This document shows, piece after piece, positions 1 to 10,409 of a stretch of 64,000 nucleotides of DNA; the stretch's first letter is position 1; the number at the start of each line of letters is the position of its first letter. The translations under genes were made by a program, and so were the position numbers. A model generated the notes under the pieces. The model saw only the letters and a list, made by a program, of their open reading frames with translations, was not told where the DNA came from and made no database searches. Source of the DNA: Diospyros lotus (lineage: Eukaryota > Streptophyta > Magnoliopsida > Ericales > Ebenaceae); assembly GCF_014633365.1 (NCBI RefSeq), contig NC_068350.1, positions 30,247,119 through 30,311,118 on the forward strand. The letters are read 5' to 3'.

Positions 1-490
1 TATGCTTGTTACCCACATTATATTTTTTTTAGCCATACATATTCAAAATCTTTTTAAATTATTACCCACACATAATATTTTTTTTACCTACACATAACGT
101 TTTTACCCACACATAAAAAAATTATTTTTAATATTATTACCCACACATAATCTTAACTTTACTTACACATAAACAAATACACGTGTCATGCCACATCATC
201 ATCCAATTAAAGCCACATCATTAGTCACGTCATCATCCACGTCACAATTACAACTTCCTGACATATAAATACCTACACATACAGAAATATTTATCTACAC
301 ATATATGTGTGGATAATATATTAAGATTTACCCACACATGAATATATATGTGGGTAAAAGTTATTTTCTAACCCCCCTTTACCCACACATTTTGACATTT
401 GTATTATGTGTGAAGAAAGATTATAATTGACACATAAGGTGATTTTTACCCACATTTACGTGTGGGTAAATCCCTCAATTTCTTGTAGTG
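1..490. mobile_element. CACTA (En/Spm-type) transposon, one end
   Basis: The segment ends at 479-490 with TTTCTTGTAGTG, whose reverse complement CACTACAAGAAA is the usual CACTA terminus. Many copies of an ACCCACACAT motif precede it in both orientations (for example near 9-20, 75-95, 150-175, 335-360, 448-472). Such subterminal motif clusters are typical transposase-binding regions of CACTA elements. The other end lies outside the window, so length and autonomy are unknown. It appears inserted in the minus-strand LTR that follows. The right flank is AAA; the left copy of the 3-bp duplication cannot be checked here. Confidence 0.75.
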
Positions 491-2949
491 AAAATAAAAA
501 TCTCTTCACAACAATGCCCTTATCAAAACTACTAACATTGACCTTTTAGTTTGGGATGTCTCTGTACACCTCTAAACCTGGGCTCTAGCCCCATTGGACT
601 CGCCCTCAACAACTATTTTTCTCTTACTTTGGAATGACATGAGAGTAAACAAGGTGAGCCACAAGGTTCAGTAAGTATAACTAGAAATAATGGTAATGTA
701 GGATCAAAGGCATAGATATCCAAGAAAGAGTATCAAGCGACTATAAAAAAAAATGTACAAGTGTGACATAACTCATAAGTTTTCCATTCATAACCATTCC
801 CATGCCATGATCATCATACTTTCCATGCATTCAATCTATCGTCATACACATGCATCAATAGCAGTGAAATCCACATGGCTCTCAAGGTTACCACAACAAT
901 GCATGTATGCATATATCATAAGAAATACTCAAACATTCAATTGAAATTCCAGCCTTACCTACTGAGCTTACAGCCACCTCGACCCATGTCAGGTACTCAT
1001 TCTTTTTCTCACCTGTGGACTTAGTCGTCGCGCAAAATAACGCAAAGATAATAATCATATTATGCATCACACATAAAATCCTATGATCATGCCAACCATG
1101 TACATGTCATTAAAAATTTCCAAAATGATTCAAGAAATATACCAAAACAGATCTTATGAAGTCTAGGTTATGGCACAAAAATCGAATTTCAATTTGGATA
1201 GCAACACAGGAAGTTATGTTCCAAAAATCGGAGCATTATCAGATTGAAATAGAAATTCCAAATTTCAAATGGGTATTTCACAGGGAATTTACAGGCTCAA
1301 TACTTGTCCAAATAATCCAAATTCTAAATAAAAAAGAAGCTTATCAAGTCTAGTTTACAATGCTAATAGAAGATCTTGAATCGAATATAACTGCAAAAAG
1401 TTATACCCAAAAGAGTACAACATGCGCAACTATCAAAAATAAGTGTAGCAAAGAAGGTAAAAAATGGTTGACCGACAGAGACTTTTTCACAAAAATAGTC
1501 GACAGTTCAAGGCCTAACCGTCGATCGTTCAAAGCCGAGACTCGCACCTCACACAAAATAAACTAAACGATCAACCGCCCTTACCCAATTGTCGACTGCT
1601 AGATACCGAGACGCGAATGAACGAAAAACAAAAAATGCTTGCAAGCTAACACAAAATTCTTGCAACAATCTTAGCCCAAATCAAATAAACGCCATCCCTT
1701 TGAAAATTATAGGGTGAACCAATACCCTATGGATGATTTTGGCAAGTCTTAACATGAATCAAGAAAAACCAACAAGATGAGAAGAACAAGGGTGAGAGAC
1801 CACAACACCAAAAATAAATCTCAACAACAAATCTCAAAGGAAAGAAATAACCAATAACCATCAACAGAAAAAGAGGATCTTGAAGCATTCAAATGAGAAA
1901 GGACAAAATATATCTTTGCATATAAATGGAGAAGAGAAAAGAACTTGCATCCAAAACTAAAGAGATATGAAGCTTGCCTCTTAAATATAAAAGAGGAAAA
2001 AGAACTTGCCTTTTTTATGGTGAGAGACCAAAGAGAAGAAGCTTTCCCTCAAATCTAAAAATCCACCCTTGAAGTTCCAAGCCAATAGATGAAGAAGAAT
2101 ATAATAGAGAAGAAAATGGAGAAGAATGAGAGCAAGCTTCGGGAGAGAGACAAAGAATGGAAGAAAGAAGAAGAAACAAGGAGGAGGAAAAAAGGGAGGA
2201 GTGGGTTGCCAACCACTCTCTTGGCATTTAGCATAATGCCCTTCCAATTAAAACACAAGCAACAATTATCCCATGCCCTTTTTTGACATTTGCCATTTTC
2301 TCTTTTCTTTTTCCATTTTCTTTATCCAACCCATTTATGAAATCTCCCATTTACCCTTACCTTTTTCATACACAACATAAAGACATTAAGCCTTTGATTG
2401 TCATTTTACAATTCATTTAATTTCCTTTTAAATTTAAAATATCATTTTACAAATGGACTCATGCCCAACTTACTTAAGGCCCAAAGGATTTATTTTTCAA
2501 CTTAGCCCAATCCATTCCATTTGAAATTAATTAGATATACAACTCACACATGATTTAGGCCCAACCCACTTAAATGGGTTTATTTAAACTTTAGCTATCC
2601 TTTTCTTTGTGCTTTTTCACATTGGCCCAACCCCACTTCATTACATCCTCAACCCATTTTATTTAATTTTCAACCTCCACTTATTGGTCCTTTAATTTCT
2701 AATTTACCCACACATATACACATTAAATGCTCAACCCACAATATCCCATAAATTTACTTTAAAAATTACACGTAAATTAATTTCCCATCACCTAGACTTT
2801 TAAACATAATATTCCTTTTCATTACTTTTTATTCATGGGTCACATAAATTATCTCCACCCTTTAAATTTTAATAAAACCAAGATATATAATGCACCAAAA
2901 ATAAATTGAGATATTATGAATGACATAGATCCAATAATGGGTCGTTACA
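491..2949 (-). mobile_element. Long TGTAAC-type LTR (partial), minus strand
   Basis: Read on the minus strand, the LTR starts at 2949 with TGTAACGACCCATT, almost the same start as the LTR at 36342 (TGTAATGACCCATT). It carries the family hairpin at 655-670 followed by a TCATTCCA block at 640-650. Its 3' end lies beyond the CACTA insertion, outside the window. TCGA-centred palindromes cluster at about 1497-1603. It interrupts copia integrase coding sequence at 2949/2950; the right-hand flank is GTGGA, which should be one copy of the target duplication. Short open frames in the purine-rich part (1981-2286) are not coding. Lineage is uncertain, perhaps Ty3/gypsy. Confidence 0.75.
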
Positions 2950-5190
2950 GTGGACCCATAAATGTTATGGCTGAGGGTGGTTATATCTACTCTGTAACTT
3001 TTACTGATAATTTATCATTCTATGGTTACGTGTACTTAATGAAGTACAAGTCTGAAATATTTCAAAAGTTCAAAGAGTTCAAGGCTAAAGTAGAAAACCA
3101 AACAGGAAAGAGTATCAAGATTCTTCGATCAGATCAAGGAGGTGAATACTTGAGTATTGAATTTATTGATTATCTTAAGGCTTATGATATAGTTTCACAG
3201 TTGGCTCCTCTTTATACATCACAGTTGAATAGTGTAGTTGAATGTAGGAATTGGACCTTGTTAAACATGATTCATTCTATGTTAAGCTAGGTTTCCCAAC
3301 CCATATTTAGTCGGTACTCGATTTATCAAATAAATAGTGGTAAGAATAGCATGTTAAACATGTTAGGATATGGGTTGGGAAACCTCTGAGTCTTAAACAT
3401 GTTAGGATTTAGGGTTACCTGATTTTGTGGAATATCATAAAGATAGTCTCAGGTATTATATCTACTTTCCAACTGACCCAAGAGTTGTCGCTAGGCATGT
3501 CATTTTCTTGAAAGAAGAGTTCATCCAAGAGGGTGGTATGGGGAAGAAAATAGATATAATGAAAGAGGAGTCTTTTATTCCATAAATACCTGATCAGATT
3601 ATTGAGCATAGTGAATCAAGCCAGGGAGATCATCCACAGGTTCCCCATAGGTCTAGTAGAGTGCCTCATCCTTTGAATTGATGGTATGATTTATCGGTGG
3701 AGGAGATATATGAATTATTCTAGTATGGGGATAATGACAAGTTAGTTGACCCTACCACCTATGAGGAGGCGATATCTGATATCGAGGCTTCGAAGTGGTA
3801 GATAACTATGGAATCTGAGATGGAGTCTATATACTCTAACTAGGTCTGGGTCTTGGTAGATCCACCTGATGGAATTGTTTCTATCAGGTGTAACTGGATC
3901 TTCAAGAGAAAGATCGGTTCAAATGGATTGGATTCAATCTATAAAGTTTGTTTGGTGGCAAAGGGTTATCGTCAGCATCAAGGTATTGACTATGATGAGA
4001 CTTTCTCACCTGTCGCGATGTTGAAGTCCATCAGGATGATGTTAGCTATAACTGCCTACTATGAAATCTGGAAGATGGACGTCATGACGGCTTTTTTGAA
4101 TGGATTTCTTAATGAGGAGATCTATATGGAACAACCCAATGGATTTGAGTCCACTGATCCATGCCAGGTGGGTTTGCTGAAGAGATCAATATATAGTCTA
4201 AAGCAAGCATCGAGAAGTTGGAACATCTGTTCTGATCATGAGATCAATAGGTTTGGTTTTTTGAGAAATCTGGATGAACCATGTGTATACAAGAAGGCTA
4301 GTGGGAGTAACATTGGGTTCCTAGTCTAGTATGTGAATGATATTTTAATTGTGGGTAACAGTGTGGACATGATGATGTCTACGAAAGCTTAGTTGTTTAA
4401 AGTATTCTCCATGAAAGATCTGAGAAATGCTATCTATATATTGGGGATTAAAATTTATAGAGATAGAGTCAAGAAATTGATAGGTCTCTTCCAGAGCTTG
4501 TATATAGAGAAGATGCTGAAGAGGTTTAGCATGGTGAAATCCAAAACGAGACAGTTGCCTGTCCAGGTTAGAGTTCATCTCTCAAAGGAGATGTCCCCTA
4601 ATACTCCTGAAGAGAGGGATCATATGAGTAAGGTACCTTATGCTTTTGCGGTTGGGAGCCTTATGTATGCGATGATATGTAAGGCCAGATATTACATATG
4701 TCGTGAGTGTTGTAAGTCGATATCAGTCCAATCCTAGTGAAAGTTACTGAATCGTAGTGAAGTTTATTTTGAAGTACTTGCGAAGAACTAAATATATGCT
4801 ATTGATTTATGGAGAGGGTGATTTCCATGTAGATGGATTCAGTGATTCAAATTTTCAATCAGATGTTGATGATCACAAATCAACATTTGGTTTTGTATAT
4901 CTCTTGAATAATAGTCCTGTGAGCTGAAATAGTTTCAAGCAGGTAATCACAGCTGATTCAACCACTTAAGCTGAGTATGTTGCGGCATGTGATGCTGCTA
5001 AGGAAGTTGTTTGGATCCAGAAGTTTCTTTCAGATATTGATGTGGTTTTAGCCATTCTATTACCAGTACCTTTGTATTGTGACAACAATGGAGCTATAGC
5101 ACAGGTAAAGGAACCCATGTCTCATCAGAAGTCCAAACACATTGAGCACTAGTTTCATTTGATTTTGTGGATGAAGCATGACATGTGTGT
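2950..5190 (+). pseudogene. Ty1/copia pol remnant (integrase, RT, RNase H)
   Basis: Decayed copia polyprotein. The integrase core is seen from 2950 to 3288 with the segments ILRSDQGGEYLS and TLLNMIHSMLS. After a foldback insert, the post-integrase segment continues (VVARHVIFLKEEFIQEGG near 3480-3535). The reverse transcriptase runs from about 3760 to 4735 with CNWIFKRK, VCLVAKGYRQ, ETFSPVA, KMDVMTAFLNG, SLKQASRSW and a catalytic motif altered to YVNDILIVG (an N in place of the first D of YVDD). RNase H follows at about 4830-5160 (ADSTT, EYVAACDAAKEVVWIQKF, CDNNGAIA, KSKHIEH). Several in-frame stops (near 3720, 3800, 3841, 4327, 4390, 4926, 4969) and frame breaks make it nonfunctional. The gag and protease part is not visible, being cut off by the LTR at 2949. 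Confidence 0.9.
3289..3385. repeat. 97-bp foldback with perfect 18-bp inverted repeats
   Basis: AGGTTTCCCAACCCATAT at 3289-3306 is repeated as its exact reverse complement at 3368-3385. The arms flank a 61-bp AT-rich centre. It sits where the copia integrase coding sequence breaks off after the IHSMLS segment. It may be a small MITE-like insertion or a local foldback rearrangement. No clear target duplication is visible. Confidence 0.7.
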
Positions 5191-5199
5191 GTGTTACGA

Positions 5200-5820
5200 A
5201 CTGGATCTGCTGAAATGTCCCTTAGGGTGGTATACTTTCAAGCTCAAGTGGCTTGAGAGCTAGACTTGTGTAAGCTCGGGTGGGCCGTAAGGCCAGACTG
5301 GTGTGGGACCTAGATTTCCTTGCTATAATTGTTATGATAGTAATGTGAAACCATGCATCTTACCCTATGTACACATTATGATGGCTTGAAACTTGCATGT
5401 ACATGATTTCCCTCCTTATTTTGTGCATGGGCGGGCTACTTATGGTCATCTATGGATGGTTCTCATCATTCTTCTTGCCTTTTATTCTATGTTACTTGCT
5501 GAGCTTTGTAGCTCATTTGTGCTTGCATCATTCCAGGTAGGGGTAAGACTGTGGCTGACGGGGAGCCTAGCCAGGCAAGGTCCAGCGTCTAGGTGTGTAC
5601 AGAGCCATCCATGGCTGAAAGATCTCTGAGGGTTTTGGCATATGCTTGGACTGTAGATATATAGTCTTTTTATGGGCCATATTTTATCTTCTACTATGGT
5701 ATTACAGGTGTATGACCCTTTGTACATGGCAGCATGTTACCTAGCTATTTATAAAGTCTTGATATCTATTCCGGACTTGTGTGTATGTGTTCCTCAATAA
5801 CCCCAACAGGTAACATTTCT
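5200..5820 (+). mobile_element. Fragment of a TGTAA-family LTR (3' part)
   Basis: This stretch carries the family signature: hairpin TGAGCT-TTGT-AGCTCA at 5500-5515, then CATCATTCCAGGTAGGGG at about 5528-5545, then a GTGTACAGAG block shared with the other copies. It follows the copia RNase H remnant directly. No clean TG or CA ends or target duplications were found, so it is treated as a truncated copy. Confidence 0.5.
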
Positions 5821-6503
5821 TTTTGACACCTCCCTCCTGGGGCCTCGGCTAGGGTGTCCAAGGGCAGGGTTGTCATACCATTATTCAAAATGACGTCATT
5901 TTGTATATGATTAAATGACATCGTTTTATGCTAAAAACTGAATATCGTGGAGAACAGGGGCTACCAACTATGCATCCAAATCCAATCCATTATGTTATGT
6001 TCAAGAGTCTTTGATTTGAATGCAATGAGAGAGAGAGGGGGGGGAAACCCTAGCACCTAACCAAGGTGAGTTAGTTAGTGAGTTTGAATCTTTGAGCGTT
6101 CAAGAGAGAGAGAAACCCTAATCCATCCTAATTGAAATTGAGAGAAGCCCTACAGTCCGTTGATTCATTGTCGTCGGTTAGCTCCTTGCCTCATTTCGTT
6201 CTACTCCTAATTGAAACCCTAAACCTAATCCTAATTGATTACCATCGGGCATCAGTTAGTTTGATTCTTTCCACAATATTGACCCACACCACATTGAGTC
6301 ACCGATAATCGACCCACTCCTATGACTAACAAAGGTTAGTTTCAAATTTTCCTTATGTTAGGATTTCGGATTTTTTAAATTTTTTGGACTTTTAGTTACA
6401 GGTTTAGGGGTTTGTTGTTGTCTCAAGGGGGTCTCTCAACTCATTCTCTTTCTCATTTCGTTATGTTGTTGCCATTCTTTTTCTCATTTCTTGTTGTTGT
6501 TCC
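5821..6503. other. Unassigned stretch, no gene recognised
   Basis: No coding similarity was recognised. It contains GA-rich tracts (6028-6045, 6103-6113) and several AAACCCTA (telo-box-like) motifs, as often seen in 5' leaders of plant genes or transposons. It is split from the sequence at 9024 by the solo LTR inserted at GTTCC. It could be the leader of the element whose transposase remnant starts at 14.6 kb, but that is only a guess. Confidence 0.3.
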
Positions 6504-9023
6504 TGTAACGGCCCGCCTCCCAGAGCCTCTGTTAGCATAAATGATCCGTGAGAGGGTCATCACTTTAGTGATATAGAACAAAACACCAAACTCACACATA
6601 ACCTTTATCTAAACCATAAATTTTTAATCATATAATATCTTATAATCATCCTTACATAACCATTCACCATTTGACCCCACCGAAGCTTACATAACCTGCA
6701 CCTACCTCAAAAGCATAAAAGCATTATTCTGACCAAATAGTCGACACTCAGGATCTAATCTCAGGAGGATTCTGCACTTGCTATCTCGGACGACTCTCTT
6801 ACCTGGAATGATGGAAAACAAACGTGAGTCACAACACTTAGCAAGCTCTAGAAAGAAAGGCTGTAGGTTAAAGACAGAATTCTTCCCATTACACCCCATG
6901 CAATTCATGTCAATGCAACCATGTCATGTCATGATCCATACGTGCCTTACATCTATATGCATAACATAAAGTTAACTATATATAAAGGTCCTTGGGGCCC
7001 ACATAAGCCACACATTGGCACCAAGTCTCGCATACAAACCTGTTGCAGCCTAACATAGGTTACCATATCCTTATCCATAAAGACCCGCATTTTCCTGACA
7101 TTCATAACATGTGTATAGCATGAGACCATTCGCCCTTAAGTTCGGAACCCGCACTCCCTGACTAATCTACCAGGTCCATGCCATTATCATAGCCTTGCAC
7201 TCCCCAGCTAACCTACCAGGTCTGTGCCATCATCATAGCCTTGCACTCCCTGACTAACCTACCGGGTCCGTGCCATCATCAAAATCACTCTCCTCACCAT
7301 GCAATGCAACACATATAAAATGCAATGGCATCAATAGCATAAACATGATGTCAAGGCCCCCATAAACCAAGCATCAGGCCATGCTATGCCCACATAAGAA
7401 TTCACACATGTGATATGCTCTAAATGAATATGTTCACTTAGGGTACCCAAGTTGGCTCTTAGACCAACCAGGTCATGCAAATGCTTACACATCCCATCAC
7501 ACTCAAAGCATGTCCCCAAATGAATGCAACCCAGCCCCCTGTAGCATACACATCATGATATGCACCAATCAAGGCAGGAATTTGGCAGTACTAGCTCTTC
7601 TGGCCTGTCTTGCGCTTATCGTAACAACCGATGACTGACGCCCATACATCCAGCCATCAACTGCCACGACCCATGGTTGATAGTCAGTGGCTTTGTACCC
7701 CATACCCTTAAGGCACACTCTTAGATGATATCAACTTATCCGCACTACACTTAGCATTTCATAAGCATTCATCATAACTTTTCATGCTCCTAACAGCATA
7801 GACACTGTTATGTCATTTTCCTTCCCATCTCTTCTCGTACACAAGAACCCGTTTCCACATTCATAATAAATTATTAACATAACCCCATAACCATTTTCTA
7901 AGAACCTAGCCCCAACGGGTTTGACATCATTCCCAAAGAAAGCAGAGCGATGCAAAGCTCCGTGACGATCAAAATGAAAGACACTAAGACATCACTGCTT
8001 AACTTATTCCATTAACAATAACCTCATTAATAAAATATAAGTCATAGGGTGGTTGCCACGCGGATTATTTTTATTAATGCGTGGAACCGAGTCACAGTTA
8101 AGAAGGGAATAAAATATTAGAAATCACGGAGACCTTCACGGGAAATAAAGAACATGAAGATAAGGTTAGGAGCTTGCCATAACCACCATTTTTACCAAAT
8201 GAACGATCTTCCGACGGCCCACAGTACGGCTTCAAGCTCCCTGGTACACGCACAGTATAATTTTCCCTAACTTTTCCTTCCTTCCTTTGCTGCTTAGGGC
8301 CTCCCTCTTCTCCAAGCTCTTTCTTAGCAGATTTTCATCCCAATTTATACTCCTTAGAGTTCCTTGGTCACTAAGCTTTTCCCCAACCCCAATGGGCCAT
8401 CATTTAAGCTATCAAATCCCATTTAATTACCTCACAACACCTTGACTTGTTGAACCAATTTCAACCACATTTGAGCCCCCAAGACACACGGTTTTATCCC
8501 ATTTTGATTGACTATTTTGCATAAAAAAAATAAGGAAAACAGAAGCTGGGAAAATGGGAAAAGAAAGGAAGGCAGCGCAGGCCACCAGCGCGCGCCACGC
8601 GTCCCACACACACACACCATATTACATAATATATATAATGCTTGAGATAACATTCCCTACTTATATATTTTATGTAATATAATACATTAACTTGAGATAT
8701 TATATATTACCTCATTATGTACATGTACATACAATTACGTGTACCTCCTTCCAAATTGCTTTCAGTTCCTTCATATAATTATTTTATTATTTTATGTTAT
8801 ATATAAACATATTAATTATTATAATATTTTATTTACCTTAATCACTTAATAATCTAAGTCTTAGGAATTCTACAAACTTCCTATCACTTCCTCATTTAGA
8901 AATACAATAAATTTAATATCCTATTTTAAATTTCTTTAACTCACAAGTATTCCATAAGTCACCAATCACTCTAAACGTTGGAATTAATAATTATTATTTA
9001 TCTCCAAAATTTCGGATGTTACA
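6504..9023 (-). mobile_element. Solo LTR, TGTAA family, minus strand (2520 bp)
   Basis: On the plus strand the element begins TGTAACGGCCCG and ends GGATGTTACA. It is flanked by a perfect 5-bp duplication GTTCC (6499-6503 and 9024-9028). The family signature is in reverse orientation: ACCTGGAATGATGG at 6801-6814 and a weak hairpin at 6825-6840, so the element reads on the minus strand. No gag, pol, primer site or second LTR is present, so it is a solo LTR left by recombination. An imperfect repeat of a short segment (about 7130-7280, with CTGACTAACCTACC) is seen inside. Confidence 0.88.
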
Positions 9024-9306
9024 GTTCCCATTCTTCATTATGTTGGGATTCACTAGAATCACTACTTATTCCTTTTGAAACATCTCAGGTTGTATAAGGA
9101 AAGGAGGTTGTTGCACTTGTTGCAGAATCTCCATAAGGGATCCTCTACACTCCTGATAATACAAAATAGTTGCAAAATTCCAAGTATGTATTTTTTATCC
9201 CAACATTATTTAGTTGTGTAATGTGGTAGAAGTGGATTCCATGTTTAATCAATTGCTTTATAATAAAGGGAAAAATCACTAGCTAGCAAGTCATGGTTGT
9301 TTGAAC
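9024..9306. other. Unassigned host sequence between two insertions
   Basis: Short stretch between the solo LTR (TSD GTTCC) and the SIRE-like solo LTR (TSD TGAAC). It continues the sequence left of 6504. No coding motif was recognised. Confidence 0.3.
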
Positions 9307-9654
9307 TGATGTTTTACCTTATGTTTAGTTTTGATGATGAAAAACAACTATTGATTTTTTCCCTAAGTCATGAGTTAAGTTTATGGTTTTCAACATAAAT
9401 CAATTTCAATATCAAGTATTAGTTTGTTCAAATAAAAACCAAATTAATTTCATTCTTATTCATATGGAGATTTGCATAAAACAAGTATTAAGATTTAAAA
9501 GAATCTCCTAAAATGATTTTCAAAATTTAGCCTTGAAATCGTTGGTCAAAATAAAGCTAAAATTGTTCTAAGGAAAAAGACCAACTAGAACATATTTTTA
9601 ATTAATGAAAAAATGAGTTTGATGAAAAACCTAAGCTAGAATGAAAAATCATTT

Positions 9655-10290
9655 ATGTCAATCTCATATTTCGAAATAAGCATTCTTGATTTCAAAACAT
9701 GTATGAAACGTTTTGGCTTGAAAGTTCAAAAGTTTGAAAAATCTTTAGTTCATGCATCATGTTTCGAAACCTATGTTCCATGTTTCGAAAGATTGCTAAT
9801 CCATGTTTCTATTCATGTTTCGAAACTCTTTGATAAGGTTTCATATATTCTCTAAGTGTGTATGTTATTTCAAAATGCCTATGTATGGCATATGTTTTGA
9901 AACCTGCATGCTATGTTTCAATGCATATGTATAAAATATGTTTTGAAACCTGCATGCTATGTTTCAAAACCTCTAACATTTCTGTCAGCAGAGCATTTAA
10001 AAATCAAGATGCTTTTTCTTTACATTTTTATCTTTATCTAAAAGCTTCTCAAATCATTTTTCTAAGTTAATCTCCATGCTCTGCAAATTCAAATTCCAAT
10101 TTGAAGTGGAGATCTTTAAACAAATCTTAGTGCCCATAAGATTCCGTCTCCTGCTTAATGTTGTCTCAAGTGGAAGTCAAACTGTAAAGGTTGGATGTTT
10201 CGAAACATGTGGTGAATGTTTCAAAACCTTGGTGTAAATTTGTGTTGTTTCGAAACCAATAAGCTATGTTTCGAAACATTGCTTTAGATT
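9655..10290 (+). repeat. TTTCGAAAC palindrome array in LTR U3
   Basis: At least ten copies or near-copies of the palindrome TTTCGAAA, mostly extended to TTTCGAAAC, occur at irregular spacing. They end about 50 bp before the TATA box at 10333. A second small cluster lies at 13911-14072 in the 3' half of the same LTR. Repeated short elements upstream of a TATA box suggest U3 enhancer repeats; this role is inferred. Confidence 0.65.
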
Positions 10291-10332
10291 TTGTCTCTAA
10301 CGGCTATAAACGGTTAAATTTCTATCTCTTGA

Positions 10333-10340
10333 TATAAATA
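10333..10340 (+). promoter_or_regulatory. TATA box of the SIRE-like solo LTR
   Basis: TATAAATA just downstream of the TTTCGAAAC array. The equivalent TATAAATA boxes are at 29351 and 39310 in the related LTRs. This is the likely core promoter of the LTR. Confidence 0.6.
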
Positions 10341-10409
10341 ACAGGTGTTTGAAGACAAGAAGATAGAGCACACACTAGAGACACATACATAAGCATAAGT
10401 GGTGAGGAA

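Noticed and set aside
1981..2286. Several overlapping frames on both strands
   Set aside because: Purine- or pyrimidine-rich part of an LTR; no recognisable domain.
5954..5977. CAGGGGCTACC as a possible hAT terminus for the transposase at 14.6 kb
   Set aside because: No matching inverted terminus or 8-bp duplication could be found downstream of 16.8 kb.
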